Positions 10,299-22,575 of a DNA stretch of 64,000 nucleotides are shown here, piece by piece (the first letter of the stretch is position 1; each line of letters opens with the position of its first letter). Source of the stretch: Euborellia annulipes (Eukaryota > Arthropoda > Insecta > Dermaptera > Anisolabididae); contig JAKCPI010009513.1 in NCBI GenBank assembly GCA_023213315.1, positions 1 to 64,000 of the forward strand, in the 5' to 3' direction. The notes under the pieces are model-generated. The model did not search any database. It saw only the letters and a program-made list of their open reading frames with translations, and was not told the origin of the DNA. A program made the translations under genes and the position numbers.

Positions 10299-13287
10299 CT
10301 CATATTCTCATGAGAATAAGTAAAACTTTTCTTTATAAAGAATGGTTATTGAAGATCACTGAAGTTTGAGCTGCTGAGCTACTGTAGTTGTTAGCTCCGT
10401 TTCAGCAAATAGGAAGTGTTCTTTCTTATAAAAGAACTTTTTATAACTTTCTCTTATTTTTTAAATTAAAGCCTATGAATTTATAATTTTTCTTTAGGAA
10501 AAATAACCTTAGTAAATTAATCACCATTAGATTTTTTATAAATTTTATACACGGAATTTTTATTCAGCTTTACTTCTTTTAAAAAGCAAATTAAAAAAAA
10601 AAGATTTATTAATAAAAAAAATGAATTTCCATAAAAAATATCAGGTATGTTTTATTAAAAATAAACATTTTATTTCCATTTAAAATGATTACAAATACTG
10701 AAAATGCTGGAGTCTGGAAATTGGAATATGAAGGGGTGTTTTTAATAGAAAAAAAAGGCCATTTATAATGGATATCATTTATTATTTTTGATTCATGATA
10801 AATATCAATTCCATATATGACCCCTGGTTCCTGATGAAATCATGGGTAAATCCATTCCATTTATGCTTTTGGTTGTTATAAATTAAAGGATTCATGTTAT
10901 CCGGAATTGAAATCTGGTTCTAATAGCCCCCTCTCCTAAAACGAGGTTCGCTTCAATGTACTATATTTATTTAACCGAGTCTATTAATGATAGGAGCCAG
11001 GATATTGCCAACCTCTGTTTGCCACCCCCAGGGAAGCACCTCCACCCCCGGGTACCACCCCCGGATACTCGAGAACAGATCAGCCCGGAGCAGGAAAATA
11101 TTAACGTGCTGGCACGAGTTTAAATTTCCGGGAGCCAAATTGAATCGCGAGCCATGGTGACACCCCAAACACATCTCACTCCCATCCTCAACCTGTTTTT
11201 TCATTTACATATATACACCGGCATAAGTAAATAATAAATATTAAATATGTCAAAATAAAAATGCGCGTTTTGAGCGATACATTTCTCACAAAATTTATCA
11301 ATTTATTTGTTTTTAAAACGAATAATTAAAAAACGATATTTATAAAATATAAAGTTCTGTCATCTGCCCACTCCTCTATCGAAATCACTGATATTTCTAA
11401 TTTGAAATAAAATCAATCAGATAACACATTTTTATTTGCAAAATTTTTGGGCTAGTTTTTTCCAAAGTTTGTTTTTTGGTTTTTAGAAGTCATATCAAGT
11501 AAACTACTCAATGAATATGAAATATTAATACTTGTGGACTAAATATTAAGTATTTATTTTAAATTAGTTTCTAATTATTTCATCGCTGCTATGGCGATTT
11601 TTTAGGTTATCTATAGATCTAATAATACAATAAAAAAGTAAGTGCTCTATCCAAAGGGTGAAGCATTTATTCAATTTACATAAATATCTATCCTTAAGTG
11701 GTGATGCTGCAGTTGGTCTACTTCCGAGTTCGGAGACTTCGAGCACTCCTTCAGGAGATTTCATCTCTTTCACTACGTACAATTTGAACTCTTGAAAGCA
11801 ACCAAGTTGAAAATAATTAAATAATTTGATAATTGCCGAGCGCGTAACATAGTTTCAATTTGCTGAAAATTTAGGCTTTTTAAAGTGAAACTTTTATTTG
11901 ATCCCCCTCAAATCTTTTCGCTCTTTTATCAGCATGTTGCGTTACAAGCCCTGACGTCAAAGGCAGTGACGCTACAAGCCATGACGACAAAAATTGGAAA
12001 GTTGAAATTTAATATATATGACGAATTATAAAAAAATAATTGTAAGATTTAATTATTCAATTTTTAAATTGATAAAATATAATTTTTAAAATAATTTAAA
12101 ATGATTCAAATCTTCAATTACTAAATAAATATTGTTCTCAGTTTTTAACACACGCCTTTTGATTTCCCATTTCCCAATTATTAAGTTAAGATTAAAAACG
12201 AGATTTTAATACCCTAACTTAATTGAATAATTTTCTGAAAATTTTCATTTAAACGCCTACGATCCGAAAAAAAAAGTTTCACTTGCATCGTGGTTTCATA
12301 AAACCACACAATGATTTTTTTCTAATCAAATCTATATAAAAATTTATGATTTTTGAGTAATAGATCTTTGTGAAATATATTGTGAAAGGCCAAGAATTTA
12401 AATATATTTTATCATTGAGGACATAAAGTGAATGTTTTTTTTTATTTATAGAATACATATAAAAATAATACATACGTTGTTTTTTATCAAAACTGTAAAT
12501 AGCTTAATTAGGTGTCTGTAATTTTATTTTTTGTAAAGATCATTTTTTCAAAAACTTTTTTTTAATCACAAATATTTAATTTTAGATAATTATATGCATG
12601 TAGGTATATTTTATGCACAGAAGGTGTGTGGCAAAGAGTGACGGGGTGTGACAGTTCTTGAGAAAACTCATCCCCCAACCGACATCCTGATCCTCTGACT
12701 CTTGACGCCCCCAACCTGAAGTGAGATTGCTATGTCAGGCCAGGCCAACATAGCATGCCGATATTCACTGATCCCATGTGAATTAAAGTAATTTCAAATT
12801 CGATTTCCTCTCCCTCTCCTTCTTCCTTTTTTTCCCACCCACCCACTCACTCCTTCTTTCCTTCTCTCTCTCTCTCTCTCACTCTTATCCTCTCTCATCC
12901 TTGTCGTCTTCGCGATGAGAATCCCCATCTTCCTCACCAACAAACTTTTTCCTATTCAAATCTTCGGGGTCGAGGTTTGCACGAATGAAGGGAGGGGTTG
13001 TGTTTGTCCCTGTGAGGGTGGGTGAGAGGAATGATGAGCACACTGAAGAATAGCTGTTAAGAAAAACATTGATTATCAATTTGGATTAATATCAATGGGA
13101 AAGTAATTTGTCGTGTTGTTATTGAAAATCTATATAAGCAAAATTTAAATTAATTGATAGACAAAATAATTTAAATATATTTTTTGCTTAAGAGAACCAT
13201 TTACTCTACAAATTTAATAACATTCGCAATGAGAATCTTCATCTTCAAAAAAGACTCTCAGATCCAAGGTGCAGGATTCTATTGATA
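10299..13287. other. AT-rich stretch with a pyrimidine-rich block
   Basis: There are two TGACG motifs at 11950-11990 (TGACGTCA and CATGACGAC), and a CT microsatellite with flanking pyrimidines at 12800-12905. Frames at 10971-11204 and 11564-11782 (minus) have no recognisable family features. No transposon termini were found. Confidence 0.35.
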
Positions 13288-13289
13288 TA

Positions 13290-13503
13290 TGGACCCTGTT
13301 ACGCATTAGTGTGTCAAGCGCCAAAAAATTAAAAATTGAGTTAAGCACGGAATATTGTATCAAATGCTATAATTAATAATATTTTTTATGAAATATGTAC
13401 TAAAAAAATTTATATTTAATCTAATCAAAACAAAAAACTTTAATGTTAATTTTCTCAAATCTTGGTAGCTGGCGCTTGACACACTAATGCGTAACAGGGT
13501 CCA
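13290..13503. mobile_element. Tc1/mariner-type MITE, copy 1
   Basis: Terminal inverted repeats of about 33 bp start TGGACCCTGTTACGCATTAG and end ATGCGTAACAGGGTCCA. A TA dinucleotide flanks each end (13288-13289 and 13504-13505), as expected for the Tc1/mariner superfamily. The 214-bp interior is AT-rich. A related 251-bp copy lies inverted at 46051-46301. Confidence 0.85.
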
Positions 13504-13582
13504 TATAATATATGAAAAAGTAAATTATTTTTTTTAAATATTGGCATGCTATTTTATTTGATTGCGTATTTTCACATAGTTT

Positions 13583-13804
13583 GTTTTTTTTAACATCACA
13601 CTTTTTCTCATTCACACACACATACACACAGTCTTTTCGGCATCTTAGGCCATATAAGACTAAGATGAATATATATATTTTGGGGTCCAGGCATTCCTAT
13701 TTAAGCCATTTGGGGTAAGAAAATCATCGAACTTCCTGGGATCCGAACCCTCGACCGTTGGTATACAAGGCAGGCGTTCTACCAACTACGCCAAGCCCGA
13801 GGGC
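13583..13804 (-). mobile_element. SINE-1 copy A (tRNA-headed SINE, internally deleted)
   Basis: The minus strand begins with a tRNA-like head: A-box-like TGGCGTAGTTGG and B-box-like GGTTCGGATCC. It continues to the 3' hairpin domain (GTCTTATATGGCC...GCCGAAAAGAC), a TG-rich stretch and an A-tail seen as a T-run on the plus strand. One arm of the internal ATTTAAGCCATTTGG hairpin is lost. Pol III transcription and LINE-dependent movement are inferred from the family type. Confidence 0.85.
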
Positions 13805-14019
13805 TTCATATAGAGTTCAAGGTCGAACTTCGATTGTAAATAAACAACAATGTTATAAGTCGTCATTGATCATTCTGACAATTATTTAATAAACGGCACT
13901 ATTTTCTTTTTCAAATTGAAAGTAAAAATATTTTTGTCTTTCCAACTTTCTTATTCGAACGTTATGAAAGAAATTAACTCTCATCTTATTTTTCTTCTTT
14001 TGGTGCTTTTCGTTGTTCT

Positions 14020-14460
14020 CTTAATGGTTTTATCTATCGTGTGAGAAGTGCGAGGAAGACAGAAGGAAGAATACGAAGGGGATTGGTCGGTCGGCACAGG
14101 CAGATTGGTAGAAATGCAAAAAAGTTTTTGCAATGGGGTCGCAAAAGGTTGAGGCTGAGGCCCGGGCGGGCGCCGGGAGCGGATTAAGTGGGCGAGGCTC
14201 AAGGGCTGGGGGTGCAGGGCTCAAGGGCTGAAGGGCTGAAGGGATTTCTCTCCCTTGGATGTAAATTGGGTGCTCCGCCTCGCTTCTATCGATGCTAATA
14301 CTAATGCGTTTCGTTTGGGCTGACGGCCGACCCGGGTCGGGCCCCGGGAAAAACGGTCCAGCAGCCTCCGTGCAATTGAACCCTACACCCCAACATGGCC
14401 AGCACTCGAAATCCGTACCCGCTAATTAAGCAATTAAACAACCCTTAATTAAAAAACACC
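14020..14460. other. GC-rich island ending in a cluster of TAAT sites
   Basis: The island contains GGCCGACCCGGGTCGGGCCC at about 14325-14345. It ends with GCTAATTAAGCAATTAAAC and CCCTTAATTAA (about 14420-14450), several TAAT cores that homeodomain proteins could bind. Minus-strand frames through it are short and low-complexity. A conserved regulatory element is possible, but nothing here proves it. Confidence 0.3.
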
Positions 14461-15029
14461 CTCGCTTTAACATTTATTTGTCCCCTGCCAATTTCATGTC
14501 TTCATTTTGGTAAAAGTTTTTAGGGTGAACCAAAAGTATTCCAAAATAAGATTTGATGTTGTGTGAAGGGAAAGAGAGAGGGGTTAAATTTTTAACTATA
14601 TTAAATAAAAAGGTTAGGGGTAACTTGGACCTCTAGGAAAGTAGGTCTGGATGGTTGTCATCAAAGAAGATTTCTCAAATCTTCTTTGTTATGTTTTCCT
14701 ATAGAGGTTAGGCCTATGAATTGGAAATATATAGAATTGGAAAGAAAAGAGGGTTTAAGTATCTCAATTATTCTTTCTATATACGCCACTATCATTATTA
14801 TTTCTTATTAAAAGAAAAAAAAATTATTCTTTATTATTAGGGGAATTTTTAGTTGTAGACCACGCAGAAACGCTGTACACAGTGTTTATATTTTTAATAA
14901 ATAATTAATAACAAAATTGTGGTGCTGAAAATCGGGATAGGTGGCCCCCGAAAAACAAGAGCTTTAATAAACAGATTCATGAAAAAAAAAAAATAAATAA
15001 ATAAATAAAGTTATTTTTTTAAAATACTA

Positions 15030-15330
15030 ATGAATGAATGGAAGAGAATAAAATTAGAGCCGGGTTGCATACCTACAGGCGTTTTTTCAAATTCTTTTAT
15101 TTCTTCTTCTGTCCTCGCCTTATTCCCGCTATGCTGGCTCGGCGGACCTCACTATTTCCCTCCAGCCCTATCATGCGTTTTTTCGACCGAGAAGGATAGA
15201 GCAGGCCGGCCCGTCGCACGGTCTGACGCCTGTTGAAAAGAGGAAGGAAGAGACAGACATACAAAGAAAAGAAAGACTGTCTGTCCCAGCTCGGGCAGCT
15301 CGTGATCGCCATTCACGTACCCACAAAAAG
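15030..15330. other. GC-rich island, unknown function
   Basis: A GC-richer block sits in AT-rich DNA. Overlapping frames on both strands (15030-15236 plus; 15097-15389 minus) are short and lack recognisable motifs. It could be a regulatory island or an untranslated exon. Confidence 0.25.
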
Positions 15331-15541
15331 AGGGCCCCTGAGCTACAAATTCTTATATTTATTTTATAGAATTTCAGAACTGAAACCACTGACTGTGAGT
15401 TAAAAAATAAAAATGTTTTGAAATAATTTTTTCATTGAATTTATTTCGATGGATATTCGGGTTGCCTATCATTAGGCGCAAATTTTATTTTGAAATTTTA
15501 TACCCAAAAAAATTTTCTTATTACTAAAATTAAGTTATACC

Positions 15542-16440
15542 TAGGCACACGAAAAAAGTATCGATACTTTTGTTTCGATACTTTACTCATATGAGTACTT
15601 GATTGCCGGTATCGAATGAAAAGTACTAATTCAAATAAACCTTTTTTTTAGTCTTTACGGCATCTTAGGGTAGATCGAAAGTGATCAGAAGCAAAATGTG
15701 TGTTCCTGGTGCGGGCGTGTATATCCCTGTGTGTCCCTAAAGGTTCACTAAGCAGACCAGCTGCGGGCGTGTGTATCCCTCGATCATTTTTAATTATTTT
15801 TAATCGGGCTCTTTTCTTTTCCAATTGAAGATTCAAATTAAAGATTCACCACATTTTTTTTTTAAGTATAGGAAGTTGATATATAACAGAAGGTTGATAT
15901 TTGTGGTTTAGAGTTTATTTCATCATGTTACTAATAATTAATTATTATTAATGGAAAATTTAGTACTTTTTTATAAAAACCCTTTAATAAAATAACATTA
16001 AATTTCTATAGTTTTTTTTTTATAAATTATAATCAGTAAATTTAAAAGTGCGCAAATATTAAATATTATAAAGGCCAAATTATAAACTGATTGGACAGAC
16101 TTTTATTTTGGAGTATATTTTTGTTGAGAAAGTACACGAAAAATGAAAAAAATCACTCGAAGCCACGCGCCCGCACGCTGCGAATCACCCCTTCCTCCTG
16201 GTGCTCATTACCCTGAGGACAGTTGCATATATCTCACTGATCTTCCAGTGTGCCCTTTGATCGACGTCAGGAGCTGCCGAAAGAACTTAAAAAAAAAAAA
16301 AATACTCATACTTAAAAAAATACTGGATACTTATTGGTATCGATACTTTTCTTCCGATACTTTATTGGTATCGATACTTTCCTTTCGATACGATACCAAA
16401 TACAAGTATCTATACTTTTTTTTCGAATATCACATCCCTA
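15542..16440. mobile_element. hAT-like element, 899 bp, perfect 8-bp target duplication
   Basis: GTTATACC at 15534-15541 is repeated at 16441-16448. The ends are TAGGCACACGAAAAAAGTAT and ATACTTTTTTTTCGAATATC...CATCCCTA, with repeated GTATCGATACTTT subterminal motifs characteristic of one insect hAT group. The frame at 16143-16511 crosses the right end and is not a gene. A short SINE-1 fragment (AGTCTTTACGGCATCTTAGG, about 15650) may be nested inside. Confidence 0.85.
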
Positions 16441-16449
16441 GTTATACCT

Positions 16450-16620
16450 ATTATTTTGTTAGTTTGGAGGGAAAGTGGCGTAGGTTTTTCGTGAAACATA
16501 TTTATAAGTAAAATTATTTAATATACTGTATATGTGAGGATTGAAAGAAAAATTTCAATTTATAACTTGATATATTCGGGCTATAAACCCATCCTCAGGA
16601 GTACGGGACTATTTTTTTCT
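16450..16620 (-). repeat. Hammerhead-like repeat, family 3 copy a (degenerate)
   Basis: On the minus strand, CTGAGGA plus stem II GGG/CCC is followed by GAATATATC. One A of GAAA is lost and the first stem I pair is changed, so this copy is probably inactive. The flank GTTTGGAGGGAAAGTGGCG and GTGAAACATATTTATAA matches 35069-35120. Confidence 0.6.
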
Positions 16621-17228
16621 AAACAAAATAATGTTAGAAATTCGAAGATAATTAAAAAATTAATCAACCTGAATAATATCTGTAAGATAACATAACAAAT
16701 TATAATAATAATAATTTAATAAAATCAATAGAGCTTTTTTTTTGGTGAGAGAATTTTCCTTTTTCTTTTTCAACATAACTTACGCACATTTTATTCAATT
16801 CATCATTCAAATTGAAAATGCATTAGTAACAGTCCATTAGTGAAAAATAATGAAAAAAATCACGTATTTTAGGTTCTATCTCTCAATCACTCTTTTCTTT
16901 TATAGAGAATAAAATAAAAGAAAGGAACTCCCAAAATTGATTGCATCAACAGTGAATTGATAAGGAAATCATTTCAATTCCATTTGTTATTTTAACGAGT
17001 GAAGACTTACATATTGAAATGATTTAACTTAAGTTAAAAAAAAAAGATTTTTTTATTTTACATAGAAAAAAAAAAAAAATATAAATCATTTTTATTTGAA
17101 TTATCAAAAGCTAATTAATTTGATTATTAATTTAAACAAGGAAAAAATTTGAAACTAAATAGAAATAAATATTAGAGGACCTAGATTTTTAAGAGCAATT
17201 TTCTGAATAGAATTTGATAGTAAAAAAT

Positions 17229-17775
17229 CAGGTGTGACTAGTGGCACCAGGTTTTTTGTGTCGAGATATATTTAGTTGCCCTTAGCACCTAAGTTCCAAA
17301 CTTAAGCACGCGATTCATAGATGGCGCTGAGCTACGAATGCTTACACATCAGTAAAATGTATTTCAAACAATTTTTACGAAAAATTTCACTGATATAATT
17401 ATCAAAAAAATAGTTGATTTATGAATTTAAATCAAAATCGGTGGAACGAATTTCGGGAAAATCGAAAAAACCTGAATAATTATATCAGTAAAGTATTAGT
17501 ACTTGTTGGCCGATTTTTTCCAAAAGCTTATTTTCACCCTTGGGGGGAGGGGGGGGAGGGGGGTGCCTAACTCAAATATAAAATTTCAACCTCCTAGCTC
17601 TTTTCGTTCCTGAGATATTTTGTTTACAGTCAGACACAGACACACAGACAGACAGACCATGTCGCAAAAACTGCTTTTATTGATTCAGGAAACCTCAAAA
17701 CGTGTATATTCACCAAAATCTCGACATCGAATTTTTGACAAGAGTTTCTCTCTATATATTTTTATATAGGGAAAG
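17229..17775 (+). mobile_element. Family P element, copy 2 (5' hairpin collapsed)
   Basis: The 5' hairpin is reduced to CAGGTGTGACTAGTGGCACC, an apparent deletion of most of the palindrome. Interior blocks (AAAGTATTAGTACTTGTTGG, CAGACAGACCATGTCGC) and a shortened 3' end (GGGAAAG) follow. The G-rich run at 17540-17560 is local. Confidence 0.7.
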
Positions 17776-17951
17776 TAAGAATCTTCAATTTCGGATAAAT
17801 TTATAAACTATTAAGAAATAGCATATATAGGCTCTAATATTTTGTAAGTCTTATCCTTTTTTTCTGGATCTTTAGAACACACAATGAAATTATTTTTTTC
17901 CCCTAGGATAAAAGATCTTACAAGTTAATAAAAGAATGAGAAAGAGATGTT

Positions 17952-18219
17952 TTTTTTTTTTTAAACATTCACACTTTTTTCTCATTCACACTCACACTCA
18001 CACACACATTCACACTGTCTTTTCGGCAGCTCAGGCCATATAAGACATTTACGATAACCGTTATTTATGAATTTATATATATTAGGGTCCAGGCATTTTT
18101 ATTTAAGCCATCTGGTATCCAGATGGCTTAAATAAAATTATCGGACTGCCTGGGGTCCGAACCCGCGACGTTTGGTATATAAGGTTAGCACGCTAACCTC
18201 TACACCACGCCCCGTGGGC
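17952..18219 (-). mobile_element. SINE-1 copy B, full length, 11-bp target duplication
   Basis: AAAGAGATGTT flanks both ends (17941-17951 and 18220-18230). The minus strand carries the tRNA-like head with GGTTCGGACC, then a perfect 15-bp hairpin ATTTAAGCCATCTGG/CCAGATGGCTTAAAT with a TAT loop (about 18101-18133). The shared 3' hairpin domain and A-tail follow. The intact duplication indicates a fairly recent insertion. Confidence 0.92.
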
Positions 18220-18230
18220 AAAGAGATGTT

Positions 18231-19238
18231 GATATTACTTAAGTATTAATAGAAATATTTTAAATTTTTACTTCTAATTTCTTAATCTTTATGTATTTTT
18301 TTTTTTTTTTGAGTTTTTTAAGATTAAAAAAAAAAAATTGATTTTTTATTCAATTAACTTTTCTTTTATCTTTTTATTAATATTTCAAGGATTTTTTTTA
18401 TTTATTTATTTTTTTTAGATTAATTGAAAATCGATCTGAAGAAAATCCCTTAGACACATCTATCTCTATATTGATAAATAAATAAATGTATGTGTTTTTT
18501 GGCCTGAGCCTTATCCTCTGGGTTTGTGTGCACAAACGGGGCAACGGATGCGGATGGAGCATCAATCATTATTCTCTACACAGGCGACAATTTCATCTCT
18601 CTTTCTCTTCTACTATTCGTCCCTGCTCTGGTCATATATGGATATAAGTGGAGGAGGGGTGTGTCTCAAAAATATTGCAAACACATTTTGATATTACTCT
18701 GACACCTGAGGGGCCGAATCTATCTATTGTAATTTATTGCATATGTGAGGAAATTTAAATTTCAAAAATAATTGATAGTATATAAATCAATGGAATATAT
18801 TTTATAATTATTTAGACTTCAGCCATGCCATTTATCAAAAGAGGGAAGGAAAATTGAAAAAAAATTTAATATATATATTTTTTTTATTTCTTTCACTGAT
18901 TTAAAGTCTGATCTATCGTATATTTCTCCCAAATATAAAAAATAATGTGTTGTTCTATTGAGTGCTAGAAGTCAAACAAGTGTTAATAAAATCCATATTC
19001 TATAAAAGAGGTCCTTGTGGCAGATATTGGCGAAACTAAGGCCTGAACACATATCTTACTTTCTATATTAAATAAAACTTACTTCTTACTATAGACTAAA
19101 AAAGCGAAATTTATACTCAAAATTCAAATTTACAATAGAAAATATCTGGTGTTTTCTTTTTTTCCTAGTGAATTCATTACATTTCTTACGAGATATCCGC
19201 GTATTACTGAAAGTTGCTACAATACAATGTTTAGTAAG
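18231..19238. other. AT-rich stretch, no feature seen
   Basis: Long A and T runs occur at 18300-18420 and a mixed block at 18490-18720. No open frame or element end is convincing. Confidence 0.4.
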
Positions 19239-19252
19239 ATTTCAAGAGGCTT

Positions 19253-19525
19253 TTTTTTTTTTTTTTTTTTTAAAACATTCACACTTTTTTCTCATTCACA
19301 CTCACATTCACACACACATTCATGCAGTCTTTTCGGCAACTTAGGCCATATAAGACTTTGACGATAACCGTTGTAGAGAATATATCTATTGTGGGGTCAG
19401 GCATTTCTATTTAAGTCATCTGGTATCCAAATGGCTTAAATAAAATCATCGGACTGCCTGGGTCCGAACCCGCGACGTTTGGTATAGGAGGTAGGCGCGC
19501 TACTTACTACGCCAAACCCGGGGGC
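19253..19525 (-). mobile_element. SINE-1 copy C, full length, 14-bp target duplication
   Basis: ATTTCAAGAGGCTT occurs at 19239-19252 and 19526-19539. The head, the internal hairpin (one mismatched pair: GTCATCTGG against CCAAATGGC) and the 3' domain are all present. The frame at 19149-19361 runs through the T-tail and is not a gene. Confidence 0.92.
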
Positions 19526-19708
19526 ATTTCAAGAGGCTTGAATCGAACTTACTCAAAAGTTTCACTTCAGAAATACTTTTCATTTATCTTTCATTGCTCT
19601 TGGGACCAATAAAGATCCTCCCCTAGCCCTAGATACTCCAAACTAGGAACGGTATCGTCCACTTTGAGTACACTGCTTTAGTTTTGTTTAAAGGAAAAAA
19701 AGTTTTTA

Positions 19709-20430
19709 CTTTCTCTTACCTATATATATATATATATGTTAATATACAAATATATAGAGAGAAAGTATTGGATTCATGTCAAAAATTCGATGTTGAGATT
19801 TTGAAGTTCGTGACGTTTTGAGGTTCCTTGAATTAAACAAAGTGGTTTTCGCGACATGGTCTCTCTGTCTGTCTGTGTGTGTTTGTGAACAAAATATTTC
19901 AAGAACGAAAAGAGCTAGGAGGTTGACATTTTATATTTAAGTTAGGTACCACCTAACCACAGGCGTGAAAATTCGATTTCGATTTTCTCAAAATTCGCTC
20001 TAATGATTTTGATTAAAATTCAAAAATCAATTATTTTTTAGATACTCTTTAAAATGTATATTCTCATTTTGCTCTCAAAATATTTGAATGATAATGATAA
20101 AATGATAATTTGACTCTGTACTCCATGGGCTCCAGGAGTCGTGCGCCTCAGAGCCAAATAAATTCATATCTATCTATCTATCTAAAAATCGTTTGAAGGC
20201 CACTTTACTCGTGTACTTCATATGGAAGATAGGAGAAATGGTTGCAATGGTAACAAAATATAAATATTTTTCTATGTTTATAAATTTTATATCTTGAATT
20301 TTAATATGTTATCGGAAACTAAATTATATAAAATATATTTCGACATATGAAAATCTGGTGTGACAAGCACAGAACACAACTCCTACCAAAGGTAAGAGAA
20401 AGTTCTGTGCTGTGTGACCAGTCACACCAG
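19709..20430 (-). mobile_element. Family P element, copy 3, interrupted by another insertion
   Basis: This copy is in minus orientation: it starts CTTTCTCTTACCTATATA on the plus strand and ends with the hairpin closing GACCAGTCACACCAG at 20430. The hairpin arms differ from other copies (GTTCTGTGCTGTGTGACC). The interior is broken at about 20090-20188 by a foreign fragment. Confidence 0.8.
20090..20188 (+). mobile_element. Retroelement 3'-tail-like fragment ending in (TATC)n
   Basis: A stretch absent from other P copies contains CATGGGCTCCAGGAGTCGTG and ends GAGCCAAATAAATTCATATC followed by TATC repeats. A unique body followed by a simple-repeat tail resembles a truncated LINE or SINE 3' end. 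The family is not identified. Confidence 0.4.
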
Positions 20431-20529
20431 TTTTTTTAGTTTGTTTCCTAAGAAAAAAGCGTTGTACTAGTATGGAAAAATTTTAATGCATATCTCGTTT
20501 AGCAATGGGCGAGATTAGTGTGCTCGGCT

Positions 20530-20770
20530 ATTTTTCACCCGGTAAATTTGTTGAAGACGAAGGCGAAGAAGACTAAAAAGAAGCCCGATGGCGATGGCAA
20601 GATGGCGTCTGGTCCGTAAAGAGGACGATTGGTATGCATTAGCGCCGGTCTGGTCCAATACATCACCTCTGCCAGCATCCCATCCCCTCCGGGGGTGACA
20701 CTCCTACGACGGCCTCTCCGCCGACGACCTCCCAAGCCACCCTTTACCCTGTACATATCTCAACAGAGAG
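20530..20770. other. GC-rich island, unknown function
   Basis: A GC-rich block with an open minus-strand frame (20535-20756) is arginine/glycine-rich near its start (GLGGRRRRGRRR) and matches no family I know. It could be a conserved noncoding block or an exon. No splice sites were assigned. Confidence 0.25.
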
Positions 20771-21178
20771 CTCCATCTAATTATTAAAAAAGTCCGCCTT
20801 TTACGAGATAACATAGCGTCTGTGTGTGTGTGCTCTAAATAACTTTTGCACGAGTTATCCGATCTTGATGACGAAGCTGCTTGATAGGAATATATCGTCC
20901 CAAGAGACGACCCCTTAGCCGTGTACTTTTTAAAAAATTCAGAAATATAAGATATGAGCTTACGAACTAACGAAGTGTCTTAAAATAATTAGATTTATTA
21001 TTAAAAAATAAAATTATAACTTAGAGAGTGTCTTGTAGCCATTAGAGTAGATATTAATGTCATCATATAAGTCCTTATTATGAAAAATTAAAAAATATCT
21101 TAAAAAAAAAACTCATTTAATAAATCTAAGACTTTTTTATACAAATAAAATTTATTAAAAAAAGTAAAAGTAAAATAT

Positions 21179-21743
21179 CTCGTGTGACTGGTCGCACAGC
21201 ACACAATTTTCTACAGTGCTTGTCATACCAGATTTTTTTTGTCAAGATATATTTAGTTATCCTTAGCACCTAAGTTCCAAATTTGACCACTTGATCCATA
21301 GATGGCGATGAGCTACGAATGCATCCACATCAGAAAAGTGTACTTCAAACAGTTTTCACGAAAAATTTCAGTGATATACTTTTTAAAGAGAATCTAAAAA
21401 AATAGTTGATTTATGAATTTTAATCAAAATTATTTGAGCCAATTTCGAGAAAATCGAAACTGAAAAAGTACATCAGTAAAGTACTAGTACTTTTTGGCCG
21501 AAAAGCTTAATTTTACCCCTTGAGGGGCGCCTAACTCAAATAAAAAATTTCAACTTCCTAGCTCTTTTTGTTCCAGAGATATTTTGTTCACAAACAGACA
21601 CACCAATTTGCGGGCCCCCCTTTTTTGGACTCAGGGGGCCTCAAAACTTGTATATATCCATCAAAATCTCGACTCGACATCGAATTTTTGACATGATCGC
21701 AATACTTTCTCTCTATATATTTCATATATAGGGTAATAGTAAG
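21179..21743 (+). mobile_element. Family P element, copy 4 (deleted hairpin)
   Basis: The hairpin keeps the outer arm CTCGTGTGACTGGTCGCACA and the closing CTTGTCATACCAG, but its centre, including the TTACC-TTC-GGTAA loop, is lost. The interior retains AAAGTACTAGTACTTTTTGG. The 3' end is altered to GGTAATAGTAAG. A TAAAA-type flank is present on both sides. Confidence 0.7.
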
Positions 21744-22167
21744 TAAAAATTATTTCCATCGGCTTATATCCTCTTGAAAAAGATTTTATAATTAGAGTTT
21801 ATAGATTAAAACGATAAATCTAATTAGATAAGACAGGCACTTATTATTAAAAAGATAATCATCAGGGAGAACACACAACTTAAAATTATTTATTCAGGAT
21901 GAGGCGTGAATATAAATCTCGAGGTTTCACAGTTAATTTATGCACATTAGAAGACATAATGAGGAAAGCGGTCTCCTTTTATTTTCTTGTTAATATAAAT
22001 GGGATTTATAAAAAGAAAATAGTAAATTACACCGAGTGATATATAACTAATTTAATTAACCGCCCCTCCACCTAATTTGTTCATTTTTCCTATATTTTAC
22101 TGTTTCTTTCTTCCTTCCCCATAAAAGTCACTTTTAGCGCACCATTCTATTTAGTTTTACTCATTAA

Positions 22168-22575
22168 CTACTCTGTTAAAAATTTCCAAGAGACATACAT
22201 AAACAAGTATAGGAAGTCTGGTAACACAAACTGTTTATGAATTTTACATTCGGATATATGAAAAGTTTATATTTTAAATATAATTATATTCATAAACCAA
22301 TTTATTAAAAATTTCATAAACGGGTATATGAAAAATTTCATACCACAATAAAAATCTTCCCTCGAGATGTTTGAACTCGAGCTCTTGGTTTCTATTTGTC
22401 CGACGTCTTTACAATCTCGACTTTGTTAAGAATACTTAAATTTGAATCATATTTTTTTTTTACTTAATAAACTAGTTTATAAATTTGATTTCACAAACTG
22501 GGTATATTAAAATTCAATCACGAAAGTATATGAAAAATGAATGAAAATTCATATTTTTTTGTATACACATGTCAA
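22168..22575. mobile_element. Diverged element related to the CACTG-ended element at 35.4 kb
   Basis: ACTCTGTTAAAAATTTCC, AAGTATAGGAAGTCTGG and AACTGTTTATGAATTTTA at the left, and ATTCAATCACGAAAGTATAT plus TGAAAATTCATATTTTTTTG at the right, match 35450-36040. Terminal bases are decayed. The interior is AT-rich without frames. Confidence 0.5.

Noticed and set aside
11564..11782. Minus-strand frame of 72 codons
   Set aside because: It has some protein-like composition, but no splice context, no domain and a strongly AT-rich end. CTGAAGGAGTGCTCGAAG on its minus strand resembles a hammerhead core but the GA of box 1 and GAAA do not fit.
13720..13804. Possible tRNA gene on the minus strand
   Set aside because: The A and B boxes are good, but the same head recurs in at least six SINE-1 copies and lacks a proper anticodon arm.
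16143..16511. Longest plus-strand frame outside the satellite (122 codons)
   Set aside because: It runs from inside a hAT-like element across its right terminus and target duplication, and its second half is tyrosine/phenylalanine low complexity.
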